The notes: generated from the letters alone by a model not told the origin. A stretch of DNA of 64,000 nucleotides from Thysanoteuthis rhombus (GCA_963457665.1 OY735219.1:22732787-22796786), one strand, 5' to 3'; shown: positions 37,003-48,499, counted from the first letter of the stretch. Numbers and translations are program-made.

Positions 37003-38487
37003 GGCGTGACAAACTAGACAAGTTGAATACAGTTTAAATGTTTAAGTGCATTAACAAAGAATGAGAGAATGTTGGGAAACTACATATTTTCTTTCAGGCT
37101 ATGGAACTTATTAAACTAACTATGCATATAGGTATTGCTATAGAGCAGACTATCTAGATTAAGATGACACCTCTATGGAAAGCTGGAAAACCCTTAAGAA
37201 CCATCGTTACATTTGGTATTAGTTTTATTGTTTTGTATAGAACTAGACAATAAGATGTCTTTGTAAGAGGCGATGCAGGTGGTCAAATAATGAGTAACAT
37301 TAAGAACGTAAACCAAGTTTGAACTCCAGCCAAAAGTTTGTATTCATCGATGCCAATGGCCCCTCTCCACTCCAAACCAGGGTAGACAGAGTCTTATAGA
37401 CTGGTAACAATTATTCTAAGAGACTGAAAACTGATTGAGCCCAACCCTTCAGAGTTGGGTGACATTGGCAATGGCTACGATAGAGAACATTTCCAAAATG
37501 TCTGGCTAAAAAGGGCACCGATGAAGATTCAACTAGCCAACAGAGCTGGAAGCAGGATATAATTGCACAAATTAAATGGAGCGTAGAAAATATTTTTAAC
37601 CCTGAAATTAATTGCAAACAAAAGACCCTTCCTCCAAAAAAAAACATCCTGAAACAATAGAAGTACGAGATGTGTAGGACAAGACGAAGTTAGTAAGAGT
37701 CCTTGCAGCACCCTTTCATGTTTGAACTCATCGAAGCTGGCTGTGATATGGTCAATAATAACATCACCACCACCACTTTGGTGACTCAAAGTGGATAAAT
37801 CAACTCCCTAGCAGAGAGACTTTAGCTGATCGATCTCCGTAAGTAGTCTCTTGGAATGACACCTATACCACGCACAATTTATGTGGTTCTGGAAGATGGT
37901 TTCGTAAAAGGAAGGGGATCAGATGAAAGAGCAATTAGCTTGGTGTAACTAAACAGTTAAGGCAGACAAACAGTTACTCCTTCAACCGGATCATTTCTAT
38001 AATAGAAAAGGATCAGGCCAAAAAGATAAAATGGGTGTTGGTACTAAGACATTACAATGTGTAAACCCTAAAACAGAGGCTCCACCTCGTACAGTCCCGT
38101 CCCCAAGTTTCATTGCCTGCTGCATCTGAAGCTATAGACTGAAATAAATTTGTCATTTAGCAAGGGAACTTGGAACCCAAGGAGTGATCTTAAGGGGCCA
38201 CGTCGAGAATTGTTGCCCTCAAATACTAAGCTTTCAAGTAGACGATTGCATTTTTCAGAGTGGTGGTTACTTCCAACAAATTCCAGGAAGTTACTTATTA
38301 ATCAAAGCAACAACTGATGGCTATTCAGCCAGTAACCAAGCTAAGATTTGCCTGATACAACATTAAATATGCAAGTGGATACAATCAGTATTCGAGTACT
38401 CCAGGGGAAAGGAATGTAACAAAATGAATTCAAAAAGGGAGAATTCCCGTAATTTCAGACTGGAACATTGATAAAATCCGAACAAAT
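37003..38487. repeat. Array module F, copy 2
   Basis: Best-preserved F reading: the minus frame at 37,529-37,789 contains SGGGDVIIDHITASFDEFKH followed by ERVLQGLLLTSSCP and a TTTCAG acceptor-like site. It is longer on the right than the F copy at 28,566 by a block around 38,240-38,400. Confidence 0.65.
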
Positions 38488-38533
38488 GTTTTTTTTGGTA
38501 TTCAAATCGTTTCTGCTGCAGACAACCAAGTCA

Positions 38534-38592
38534 CAGCTCAAAACTTGATGTGATATGTCAGAAAACCAGCACATCACTAGTTAACAAGTTGA
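38534..38592. repeat. Nested dyad element, gamma type
   Basis: Diverged copy (AGAAAACCAGCACATCAC centre). Confidence 0.6.
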
Positions 38593-39020
38593 GATGAGGT
38601 CAGATGGTTCTTTAAGGCTTCATATCCAGAAAATCGGTCGAGTGAGGGGAAAAATTTGCAGATCCTCAACTGAAGTCAGACAAATATGTTAAAAGACAGC
38701 CGCTAAGAGGAGACAAAAAACACAGGAGTCAAATTATATAATTTGGTAAGAGGAGCACATTTAATTAAGATGAAGTCTTCTGCTGGGTGACAGATCTTGA
38801 GTATGAAGATTGCCAGATAACCAAAAGCTAGATGTCATTGTATCACAGCTCTTTGAGGAGTTACCATAAGTTCAGGTCAGATTTCAGGTGCAATGGAGTA
38901 AAATGCAGGAGGTACATTTTTATAATAACTAGAAAGTGAATTAGAGCCGGAATGGGGGCAGGATTGAGAATAACCAAGTAGGCTGCATGGATAAGAGAAA
39001 AGTAGCCGGAACCCCAGTCC

Positions 39021-39082
39021 CAGCTCATAGAAGCGCTGTGATACATCACATTAGCATCATTTTCTAGTTATTTGAAGAGTTA
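39021..39082. repeat. Nested dyad element, alpha type, decayed
   Basis: CAGCTCAT left arm kept; the right side is altered to TTTGAAGAGTTA and the inner right arm is lost. Confidence 0.5.
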
Positions 39083-39963
39083 CGATAGGGTCAGATGAAG
39101 TTTAAATATTCATCCCTCTAGCTCCATTGACATGGCTTTTACACCAAATACATTGCCAACCAAACATAAAAATTGAAGGAACATACGTGGAATTGCTTTG
39201 GTGGCAGTTACTAATAGATTTAAAGTCAAGAAAGCCAAATATTGGTATGAATTGATGTATATAGTATAGTGAATATCTATCCGGCAATGACAGTGAGTAT
39301 TAATCAGTTTGTTTAAAACGACTAAAATGATAAAAGCAAATTTTTCACTTTGGTTTTCCAATTCATTGAAAACAAATTAAAATCAATTCGTTTTCTGAAC
39401 AAAAAGGAAAATAAACTAAAGGATTTCACGCCGAAAAGAAACATTTTCAAAAGAAAGAGAAAAAAGTCCCCCCCCCCCAGCATCAATAAAATTGGTCAAT
39501 TGTTGTCAGCCTGGATTTCTCTATTCAAGTGTCTGCAACAACATTTCACCCAGCGTCGTTTGCTGTTAGTTACACGCACTTTTCCAATCGTATTGTCAAT
39601 CACTTTTTTTACAATATTTAATTTCATAAACATTGCGTTTTCTGAAATTTCCACTAATCGCCGAATTTCCAAAAAGCGAACATTCGTTCGGTGAGGGGAA
39701 TATTTATCACCTAACAATAAGTTAGAAATAGATTGTAATCAATTTTACCAGGTCTGAATTAATATCTATAATTTTCACAAAGTCTTGAAAGATGACGCTA
39801 ATTTCTTCGAACATTCCGAGATACACACCTTCTTTCATTATGCTTTTTACACTATCCTCATCACCTTAAAATGTGTTACATTTAGTCAGCAACTAAAGCA
39901 GTATTTAGACACATTTTCTATTAAAAAGGCCAACACGAACATTACACGATTTTTATAATCTGA

Positions 39964-40341
39964 TTATTTTATTCCTTCCCAAATAAATTACATCATAATG
40001 GTGACTTAAGCGTAATCAATTCCAACGAAGAATCACGAGAAATTCGTCTCAACGAGCCGTCAAGAACTGGCTTTCAACGAATTGCTGACCCAAAGAAGCA
40101 TCAGTGTCATACTTGTAGGTATAGTTCATCATATACACATATAGCCAATCCTGTATTTAATACAGATCACAAAAATACAATGGAGCGATTTGAAATAAGG
40201 GAGGAGGTGCAATCCCTCCCGCTGTCAGTCCTGGACCTACTGCCTGCTCCACACAGCCCAGATTCCATTCAACAGGTCCTCCAGTGGTGGATAGAGGAAG
40301 GGCCTTCAGATATGAAGGATAGCTTCGAATATATTGAATAA
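39964..40341 (+). CDS. Small open frame with a CxxC motif, module G copy 1
   Basis: 125 sense codons plus a stop are open on the plus strand. The first ATG is at 40,180 (MERFEIREEVQSLPLSVLDL, then LPAPHSPDSIQQVLQWWIEE and GPSDMKDSFEYIE). Upstream of the ATG the frame reads FQRIADPKKHQCHTCRYSSS, with CHTC and a later HK, like half a zinc site. All three G copies keep the 53-codon ATG frame and the same stop. Substitutions include several amino-acid changes, so purifying selection is not evident. An AG at 40,010 could be a splice acceptor. I do not recognise the product. Confidence 0.35.
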   Translation, partial: LFYSFPNKLHHNGDLSVINSNEESREIRLNEPSRTGFQRIADPKKHQCHTCRYSSSYTHIANPVFNTDHKNTMERFEIREEVQSLPLSVLDLLPAPHSPDSIQQVLQWWIEEGPSDMKDSFEYIE

Positions 40342-40989
40342 GCAGTCCAAGACTAAATCATGGGTTGCACTTCGGCAAGGCATAGTACCCAGTTTTGCCA
40401 CCCGACCAGGGTTACCAGAAAGATCAAATCGGGAAGCAAGAATAGTGAAAAAAGGTGACCGTCTATGAAAAGACGAATCTGCTTTCAGTTTCCATTCGCT
40501 CAGAATAATCTAATATAACGTCAACGGTAAGGAAACCTGGACCCTCGTCAGTGGAGGACAGCGTTGGTATATTATCCAGTTACTACAGGAAAAAATGAGT
40601 AGTTCGGGAAAAGAACTCAAGTAAATTATTCATTGCCTCTCTATCGAAGTATGACGTCGGTGCTTCAGTTGGAGGAGATGGATTCATTCTTCACCCACCC
40701 CCCACTATGTCGACTACAAAATAAAGTTTGGGCTTAGAGTTTTTTTCCTTCCTTAACGGAGAAAGTAAATTGCTGCAAGAATATTCAAGTCAGTTTTCTT
40801 TTATGGAATCCTGGAACATTTAAATGAGACTTTTTTGTCAAGGTTTTGTTATCAAATCTCAACTTAGTAAATGCATGTTCGATTAAATCAATTTGTTCTA
40901 ATCTGATCAGTTGCAAACCGTTTCCTTCCTCTTTTTGTTTAACTTAGTGTATCAGTCAATGCGTTTCGTCAAGGGTTAGAATTGTCAAC

Positions 40990-41220
40990 ATTTTTAAAGC
41001 AAATCTTTACGTGAAGATCTAGGTCACTGAATATTTCAAATATATCTGGGCTTCTATAATCTTTGATGACAAGTTTATGGTTGTCAAGAGTCAGGGGCAC
41101 ATTATTTAAAGCTTTTGTATCAAATATTCGACTCAAGATTCTAAATGTGAAACGTCTTAATTCAAGCAAAAAAGCCAAACAGACACACGAAAAGTCACAA
41201 GGTAAAGTCTTGAGTAAACA
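40990..41220 (-). pseudogene. Coding-like relic in module G, copy 1
   Basis: The minus strand reads RRFTFRILSRIFDTKALNNV, then DYRSPDIFEIFSDLDLH before a GTAAAG donor-like site, with a TTTAG acceptor-like site before AATCTTGAG. Three copies are open (also 51,498 and 60,434). The opposite strand is also open, so strand is uncertain. Confidence 0.35.
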
Positions 41221-41596
41221 GAAATTAGCCATAAAAAAATCAAAGCAAATATTTATAAGTCTGGGACACAAGTGTTAGTGTAAAAAAAAAAAAATTGAAT
41301 CAAAATTCTATGTTCATAAATGTTAAAAAATTGAGTGGCAAGAATTGAAGGAACAAGAAAAATGAGAAAAAGCTAAATTAAGAAGTCAAGTATTGACCTT
41401 AGTTGGGCTTTCGATTGAATTCGTCTGTTTTAGCGTACGTCACTGTCATTTATTCGTGTATGATGATTTTGCTAGTTTTTGCATGGACAAAGTCACATAC
41501 GAAAAGAAAGTTGAAACTCAATAGTATGACTAAAAGGAAGCCTACTCAGCCAAATGATTAATCCACCACCGACCTGGAAAGGAAAAAGAAAAATGT

Positions 41597-41670
41597 GTCA
41601 CTCCCGGGTGTATCCGATCCTAAGATCTACTGTGATTCAGTTATACGCCTTAAACCACTGAACTAAATAA
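41597..41670 (-). mobile_element. tRNA-like SINE head, copy 4, at the G/C' junction
   Basis: Here the left neighbour is module G, not C. Homology with copies 1-3 begins exactly at the GTCAC..CCCGGGTG end of the tRNA-like block. Confidence 0.55.
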
Positions 41671-41740
41671 GCACCAACAAAAGTAGAAATTATATGATTA
41701 TAAATGACTGTTTGGATGGTCATTAAATGTTTAATTACAC

Positions 41741-42340
41741 CTTTGGCAGCGCAGCAAGTTCGCTGAAAAACATTTATATTAAAATATTTTTCATAACAGG
41801 AATTCGACGTTTTAACCTCCCAGGTTCTTAAATTGAAAAAATGATTCACTGTTGCCAAAATACGAGGAACTGTTTTCAAATTGGCCATATTTTTTCTCAA
41901 ATCAATGGATTTTCTTACCTGGGCTTAGATGAGCAAAATTTAGTTTGCTTGGTGAAATGATATTCTGTAGAATCAAATGTAATGAAATAAAGTGTAGTAA
42001 AATAAATAAAACTAATGAACCTAATTAAAATATGGAAAGTTATTAAAACACTTGTAACGTAATTTAGAAACCAATTAAAATTAAAGGTTCAACTAACTTT
42101 AAAAGTCAGATTTTGATCCTTGGTACATTCAGCAACTGGGGAAACAATAGGCTTCAACAGTTCTTGAGACAGCTTCCTTACAATATTACACATCTGGCGG
42201 AGTAGCATCCGTGACAGCCTTTCAATTCACCGTAGATCTTGAAAGTCAATTTAATACAGTCGTCGTCCACTTAACGTACATCCATTTCAAAATGGTCAAA
42301 GTTTATGAATTTCAATATATGTGTTCCAACGCCATAATCT
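41741..42340 (-). pseudogene. Module C' exon relics, copy 4 (best splice signals)
   Basis: Minus-strand order: a long exon ending LTFK at 42,098 with a GTTAGT donor; after an intron with a CTACAG acceptor, a 46-nt exon at 41,919-41,964 (NIISPSKLNFAHLSP); a 49-bp GTAAGA..ACAG intron (41,870-41,918); a 53-nt exon at 41,817-41,869 (PRILATVNHFFNLRTWE); a 54-bp GTTAAA..TTCAG intron (41,763-41,816); and a 22-nt exon (RTCCAAK). All joins keep one reading frame. The long exon itself (GMLDYG, RILKFINFDHFEMDV, LSQELLKP) is broken by a TAA and a frameshift. Product unknown. Confidence 0.5.
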
Positions 42341-42349
42341 AACATTCCT

Positions 42350-43251
42350 TCACGGTTACATATTCGTCCCTACCGAAGACAACAGCGATTCAAATCAGAA
42401 AAAAAGATCGCCAATATCTTTTTTACAAATTGTTTTTATCTTTTTGGGGTAGTTGTATTCTTTTGGGAGGCCCATCAAGTCCATGGTTATTATTTCTCCC
42501 ATTTTCTTCAGCAAAGTGACTGCGTTTTAGGCCCTGAGTATGTAGAGTGTCGTTTTCCTCCAGTGGTAAACCTGGAGTTCAGTTAAGTGAAACGTATTTA
42601 ATCTTGAAATGAGAGAAACATGACACAATGTCAAAATAAGTGAAGGGGGTTTAGACTGGTCCATTTTTTCCTATCATTAACTTAGCTAATCTCATTTGCT
42701 ATCCCAATTTTATTTCAATTTTCCTTTCATTAAAACAACGAATTTTCTGAGTATTTCCTTCATTCCAAATTTATCACAATACCAGAGTTTCTCTGTGGAA
42801 ATCTTATTTAATGATAATGAAGTATAATCCTAGAATTAGATCTTATCTTCATGTTTATGAAACTATCACCAAACGCGTAATGTGCCAGAGAAAAAGGGTA
42901 GGGAACCTGATCCAGCTCATCAAAGATAAGTGTGATACGTCATATAGGCAGCATATCACAACTATTTGATGAGTTGCAACGAGGTCAATTGTTTAGAGGA
43001 ATTTAGTGAAATCAGTTTTACCAAAGAATCTAGATCATTGAAACTAGTAAAAACAATACCTAGGAATAGGTACGGGTTTCTTGTAATAAGCCATGTTCGT
43101 ACAGAAGTTCAAAACCTTCAAATGAGATGAAATAAGATTACTGAAGCCAATGAATAAAAGAAAGCTTGATAAGCCTAGTTTAAGGATCAGAGATTCAAAA
43201 GCATTAGTATTGATTAGTCTGATCTAAAAAAGGTGAGGATATAAGCTTGGC
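42350..43251. repeat. Array module D, copy 4
   Basis: Beta dyad at 42,913-42,976. Joined directly to E without D'. Confidence 0.65.
42913..42976. repeat. Nested dyad element, beta type
   Basis: Same as 34,040-34,103. Confidence 0.75.
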
Positions 43252-43252
43252 A

Positions 43253-44490
43253 GATGCGATATGTCATCGTCAGCAGATCACGTTTATCCAACGAGATACA
43301 ACTGAACCTTATCTTTACAGGCGCAAGATTACGACAGCAAGCAGAAAAATTCAAGACATCAAGTGATATAATTATTCAGCCAACATTGCTTTATATCCAT
43401 CCAGGTTGCTTTCAATTCAATTAAATCAAGGATATAAGAGCAGCAGTTTGATATGGAGGGAAATGTTATAACAAAGCTGGCAGATGAACAGGTCAAAGAT
43501 GTCAATCCAGATAATTACTAATGGATTCTAGATTCTGGGTAATTTTATGAAACTTCGTAGAAAATCACAATGCCAAATATCTAGCATAATTTTTCAAGGG
43601 CACAGTATGTTTTTTTTTTGCATTCAATAACTTAAATCTTGTTACTCGTCCATGTAGGACGGGAAATTACAACACAACCATGAAGTTTAAATACTGTTTT
43701 GCGAACAAGTCACCTACTGAAAGATGAACATCGATATATGCCTAAGTTATGTGATGGTTCTTCCAGGCATCCACCCGTTTTGTGAGATTCGAGCTTAATA
43801 TTCTGGCATGGGTATCGTCATTGTCTACATCTCGCAAGCTCACTGCCTTTGACAGAAATTTTATTTTTCTAGTTTGTCCAATTTCAGTGCCAAGTCCGAG
43901 CATTTATTATACAATCAAGCCACAATTCAGTTCGCGATTTTTTCGATTCTCCTATATCGTTAACATTGTTTTCCAGGTTATCATATTTAGGATGATAGTT
44001 CTGTTGCTATTCGGATTTCTCTCTCAATTACATAATGTTGGGTAGTCACTACCAACATCTACTTGTCCGTAATGGATAAGGTTTACATAAATAAAAAAAA
44101 AAACCCAATTAACAGGAACCAAAACGCAAAGAACTAAAAAATTGCAATCCTACCTTTAAAAAGGACTTTGTGGAACATACAATCTGATAAAGGGCCTCCG
44201 CAATAGCAAACAATAACAGAACCTTTTATTCTAAGTAATATAAATCAGATTCCTCTATACTCATACTTGTGAAGGCACTTAATGTTTTAGTAACAAAATT
44301 CATTCCTTGGACAGTGTGAAATTCTTGTGTCCTGACAAGCGGAAACTCGTGTTCACGTCTTACCTTGAGTAAAGAACTCCGAACACTGGAGACGTGCCTC
44401 CACATTTTCAATTCAGCAGGTTTCTCCGTCCAACTGAGAACACCAAGTAAAACTGCCTTTGATTTATGAAGAATAATCGTGGTCAAAACA
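43253..44490. repeat. Array module E, copy 4
   Basis: Minus-strand relic at 43,782-44,030 reads YQQNYHPKYDNLENNVNDIG, KKSRTELWLDCKINA and then, one frame off, LGTEIGQTRKIKFLSKAVSL and DVDNDDTHARILSSNLTKRV. Codon-level similarity across five E copies supports past coding; the family is unknown. Confidence 0.65.
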
Positions 44491-46005
44491 GCTCTTCGTG
44501 AACGGTTAGCTTCATATATCCATTGTATCTCTGATTTGAATTTTACCATGGTAGACAAAGTGGAAAAATGTAAGCAAAGTGGTATGAATCTCCTGTAATC
44601 GTTCAGCATACCAAGGACTGCATACACAAGATCAGATCAACGAAATCTCTCGTCGATAAAACGTTAGAAGGTTTCTGCAGCATTTGTGACCAAAAGGCAC
44701 TATAGTGAACTCAGATAGCTCAAAAGGCGTTGTTATCAAAATTTTGGTGAGGTTTTCTTCAGCCATAAGAATTTGATTATACTCTCCGATCAAGTCTTAC
44801 TGGGAAGACGCAGTTTGATTCTGGAGCACAACAGCGAATCTCGTAAATGTGGGAGAGTGGAGTGTTTATGTAAGAATAATTCTATTGAGAGTCCGATAAT
44901 CTCCGATTGAAAATTATTCTTGGGTACCGATGTGGGGTTGATGGATTATTTGTGAATATAACATTCTTTGGAATTCAGCCTTGGAAATTTGATTTTTCTC
45001 TCTGGTGGAAAAACGTTGGGATAAGATTACATTTGTTTTATAATGCCATTTTAATTCCTGTGTAATAGGTGCAGGGGAACCTTTCGTAAACAGACGTTGC
45101 ACTGTCTACCAGGCGTTGTTTCATGTCGACCATTAAATCGTAAGGAGACGAAATCTGCTTGTTGGAAAATCCATGGGAAAGATTTAAAGCCATGAATACT
45201 TAACAATATACGAGCATTTGGATTTCGTTTATCCTTAACTAGATGCACGCTGATGTGGGCGCTTGTGTCTACCAAAAATCGTTGTCCAGAGATCTTGTTC
45301 TTCACATAAAATATCCGGCATTTATAGGGATTCGCAAATACAATAGCCGCTTTTATTGACCTGTATTTCCGAAAAGAGTCAGAGGAATTACAAAGGAACT
45401 CAAATATAGGCTCATTTATCAATCGCTGGTGATATCTGCCGAAGTTATTGTCTGTGTTCACAATGTCTACTATTGATGCATTTTTTTGCTGCCTGACCTA
45501 CCCCAGGACCGTTCGTTTGTTAATATGGAGGTTCTGGATTCACAACATTGTTCATGGCTATTGCCATGGTTGAATCAGCCTTGTCTAAAAGTTCAGATTT
45601 TTGTATTAGGATCTGCAGTTGTGGCATTTATACTAGAGGTAGTAAATACTTCATGAATGCCAGTGACAGTTTTGCCCAGTTTGTTTATGTTAGTAGTTTC
45701 GATCTGTGGAGTTGAATGTCGCCATATTGTTTTAGTTGGTAATTAGTACAACCATAGACGATGCATTAGACTGTCCTTGGAATATCCACCGAGGAGTCCC
45801 TTCGCACACCGAAGAAGTTCCGGGCTTATCACCGATTTCCAGATTAGAAAAAGGTTCAGAGTCGGGATTCAGAAATCCCCATATATTTTTTATATCAGTC
45901 ACTTTTAAAGTATTACATAGCTAAATATAAAGTATTTTGTCTGTAATATCGATGTGTGACGCTGTGTCATTCAGTAATGCTTCCAGGACATATTTGATAT
46001 CTTAG
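44226..46005 (-). mobile_element. Ty3/Gypsy-type pol relic, copy 2 (longest)
   Basis: Minus-strand order is a protease-like segment (ISGQRFLVDTSAHISV, with the DT(S)A active-site region), TKGSPAPI, KAEFQRMLYSQIIHQP and GDYRTLNRI. RT fragments then lead to LGMLNDYRRFIPLC and TTIILHKSKAVLLGV, and finally an RNase H-like end. It matches invertebrate Ty3/Gypsy pol in order and spacing. Numerous stops and no LTRs were found, so it is an old relic carried along in the array. Confidence 0.75.
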
Positions 46006-46153
46006 AAAATGATTTCGCTAATGATGCATTTGGTGAATCAAGGCCTGTGGTTTGTTAAGTAGCTTCCACTTTATTTCTGTTGAATGATACCACAGGAAAT
46101 TACGAAAAGACAAATGGAAATGTATGTCTCATTAAAATTGAATGTTCAGTTTT

Positions 46154-46156
<3 letters not shown>

Positions 46157-46205
<49 letters not shown>
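46157..46205. repeat. (AT)n microsatellite in module H
   Basis: About 49 bp of AT; the flanking (AC)n of copy 1 is missing. Confidence 0.95.
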
Positions 46206-46208
<3 letters not shown>

Positions 46209-46443
46209 GAGTCCAGGAAAAATTGATGCTAGAGTAGAGAGTTTATACTGTTAGTTGAATTATTCGAAGTGGGATGAGTGAAAAATTTTTCAATCGGAAA
46301 AATTCCGTTGAAAACAGCAAGTAAAATGTCTTTTCTTGCAGAAGGATACAGTAACTGGAGTAATCCGTGGGTTACTATCGCTGAAGTGAATTCGAAGCAT
46401 TCATTTCAGGGAAAATGGGAGAAGAAAAAAAACCAAACAAACA

Positions 46444-46530
46444 AAAACCAAACAATCAAAAACCAAACAATCAAAAACCAAACAATCAAAAACCAAACAA
46501 TCAAAAACCAAACAATCAAAAACCAAACAA
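46444..46530. repeat. 15-bp minisatellite
   Basis: Five full units and a partial one of AAAAACCAAACAATC. It creates an artificial (NQTIK)n frame. The homologous site at about 12,105-12,130 is unexpanded. Confidence 0.9.
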
Positions 46531-46930
46531 AGCAGATGAGACGATATTTAGATTTAAAGTTTTAAATATAAAATCAGTTGATGCCCTTTTTAATTAAAAT
46601 TTCTTGGGAAAATAACAATTTGAATAAAATTTGCTCAAACGATTAATATCGGGAATGTGAGTATTTTTAGAGTTGCTGTTATAGAGTTCTAAGCTTTTGA
46701 GTAGACAAAATTGAGACTGCAGTTGGCGCAAGTGACAGCAATTTCTATTCGGTGTTTGGTGAAATTACGCTTGTTGTGAAAGTCGGATTTGAGGCTGGCA
46801 ACTTTCCACGGGATTTAGTAATCAAGATAGCTGTTGGTTATTCAGCTAGTGGTCAAGCTAAGATGTTCTCGATACAATACTAAATATTTAAGTGGATATA
46901 TCAGTATTATAGAGTAATCAAGGATAAAGA

Positions 46931-47499
46931 TATACAATCAAAGTTTATGCTTCTAAAGCATTGTACATGCAAGTAATGCCTGCATGAGATAACTACGACT
47001 CATAGCTTGGCAAAACACGAGAATTAACAGAATTGTTTGAAGTTAAAATCCAAATCAAGCCTAACTGAAGTTTAGAGACTAGCAATCTATTTTGAGGCAC
47101 ATTTACTTAACAGGTCAAGTCCAGTCAAATCCCCCCCCCCCCAAAAACTAGGTTCTTGAGAATCTAGATGTTAATAACGTGTCAAAATGAGGACCCCCAA
47201 GCTTTTCCCAGAATTTGAACCGGTCTAATGAGTACTGACGCCAGTTTTCAAGTCTATTGACGAGAATGCCGGATCAGGGGCGTTGAAAAACGTGTGTTTG
47301 AAAATTGAACATTGGTCGTGTGGTTTTTCAAGGTTTACGTCAAGGGAACTAGTGTCGTGACCAAATTAATTCTGCAGGTCCAACTTAAGCCAAGACAAAC
47401 TTGCCATATTGCAGACTAGCACATGCCATATTGACAGCATATCCCAGCTTTTTGATGAGTTGCAATAGGGCAAAAGTGGTAAGATTAAGTGTTAGGTAG
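46931..47499. other. Non-repeated spacer inside the array
   Basis: No homologue within the window. Contains a run of 12 C at 47,131-47,142 and, at 47,410-47,465, a decayed dyad element (GACAGCATATC..TTTTTGATGAGTTGC). Confidence 0.55.
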
Positions 47500-48119
47500 T
47501 TTAGTGAGGTTGTTTTTACCCAAGAATATAAGTATTGAAATTAGTTAAAATACTTAGTAACTGATAAGATTAATATACAATGAAAGAGCACTAAAATTGC
47601 TTTATTCATTAGTATGAACGATATTCCAAGTTTAAAAATCAGAGCTATAGTAGAGTCCATGATTAGGTAAAACTGATTAGACTGATTTGTCTGAGCTAAA
47701 AAGTTATAAAGAATATAAGTTCGGTTGATTTCTTGAGTGTGGATTGGCTGATCAGTTAATAGCAAGGGGAATAAGATGAAAAAAATTGTTATGCCAAAAG
47801 GAAACGTGGGAACCTATTTCAAATCCCCAAGCTACGGTACAGAAGAATTCAATGTATCAAGCAATATAATTCAGCCAACAATGTTGAAATATATTAAATA
47901 TAAAAACAGAATAAAGCAAAGATTGCTTTCCAGGAAAAATATAAAAGCAAATATCCAGACTGGAAAATTTTGATGTAATCCCATCAACGAAATTTTTTTT
48001 GGTAATTCAAATCGTTTCCGCTGCAGACAACCAAGTCACAGCTCAAAACTTGCTGTGATATGTCTCAAAGCCAGCACATCACAACTAGTTAACGAGTTGT
48101 GATGATGTCAGATGGTTCT
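47500..48119. repeat. Module B end plus module C, copy 4
   Basis: Contains the shortened plus-strand frame (65 codons, shifted by an extra A near 47,943) and a gamma dyad at 48,039-48,099. The link from 47,470 to module D's beta region shows that B and D are distant duplicates. Confidence 0.65.
48039..48099. repeat. Nested dyad element, gamma type
   Basis: Same as 24,136. Confidence 0.7.
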
Positions 48120-48230
48120 TTAAAGCTTGAGTATAAAGTGGAACAGCTCATAAGACAAGCTTGAAAGAAGTCAGTAGCACAGCATCTTACAACCAGTGTC
48201 TTCCAAGCCAAACGCTTTCAAGTCATACTT
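48120..48230 (-). pseudogene. Exon relic 'KYDL' (diverged NYDL exon)
   Basis: Follows the VV exon after a 94-bp GTGAGT..CCCCAG intron in phase 0. Reads KYDLKAFGLEDTGCKMLCY, then TGA at 48,171-48,173. Its downstream half is the same DNA as the left side of modules C at 7860, 24,250 and 32,670, which places an exon remnant there too. Confidence 0.45.
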
Positions 48231-48324
48231 CTGGGGTCAGTGTGTATTTAGAGCTTGAAAAAAAAGTTGTAAGGAGACCCTAAATATGGAAAGTGAAGAT
48301 AGGAAAGAAAATACAGGCACTCAC

Positions 48325-48425
48325 TGCAGCGGCCTCAGTAAGGAATTCATCAATAAGGTCCAATAACACCTGGTCTTCAAAATCAACTGAAAATTTCTGT
48401 GCAACAGAATCTGTTGCATTGACTA
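48325..48425 (-). pseudogene. Best-preserved 'VV' exon
   Basis: Exactly 101 nt between a CTACAG acceptor and a GTGAGT donor, with no stop. It reads VNATDSVAQKFSVDFEDQ and VLLDLIDEFLTEAAA and splices in phase 0 to the KYDL exon. The six other copies (A1, A2) are broken. Product unknown; the open frame could be a survivor or chance over a short length. Confidence 0.5.
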
Positions 48426-48499
48426 CTGTAGGTTCAAGTTACTGATTATATTAAAGTAATCAATAACCAATATGAACGTTTTCATCTCGGTTATAAGAT

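Larger units (their letters stand above)
38488..39117. repeat. Module C tail plus module X, copy 3
   Basis: Gamma dyad at 38,534-38,592 and alpha dyad at 39,021-39,082 flank a diverged X. The same pair recurs at 58,026 and 58,494. Confidence 0.65.
39118..41596. repeat. Array module G, copy 1
   Basis: Recurs at 49,646-52,125 and 58,594-61,060. It holds minus-strand coding-like pieces (VIDNTIGKV and WVKCCCRHLNRE near 39,500-39,610; FDTKALNNVPLTLD and SPDIFEIFSDLDLH at 40,990-41,130), a plus-strand open frame annotated separately, and C-runs (39,471). Confidence 0.7.
46006..46930. repeat. Array module H, copy 2
   Basis: Colinear with 11,628-12,514, with its own minisatellite expansion. The homology stops at the point where the RTE LINE sits in copy 1. 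Confidence 0.7.

Noticed and set aside
37411..37647. Membrane-protein-like minus-strand frames in module F
   Set aside because: Overlapping frames in AT-rich DNA; only the HIT-type segment is supported by comparison between copies.
46278..46597. Open frames with (NQTIK)n or (KPNNQ)n repeats
   Set aside because: They are products of the 15-bp minisatellite in two frames; the other H copy has no such frame.
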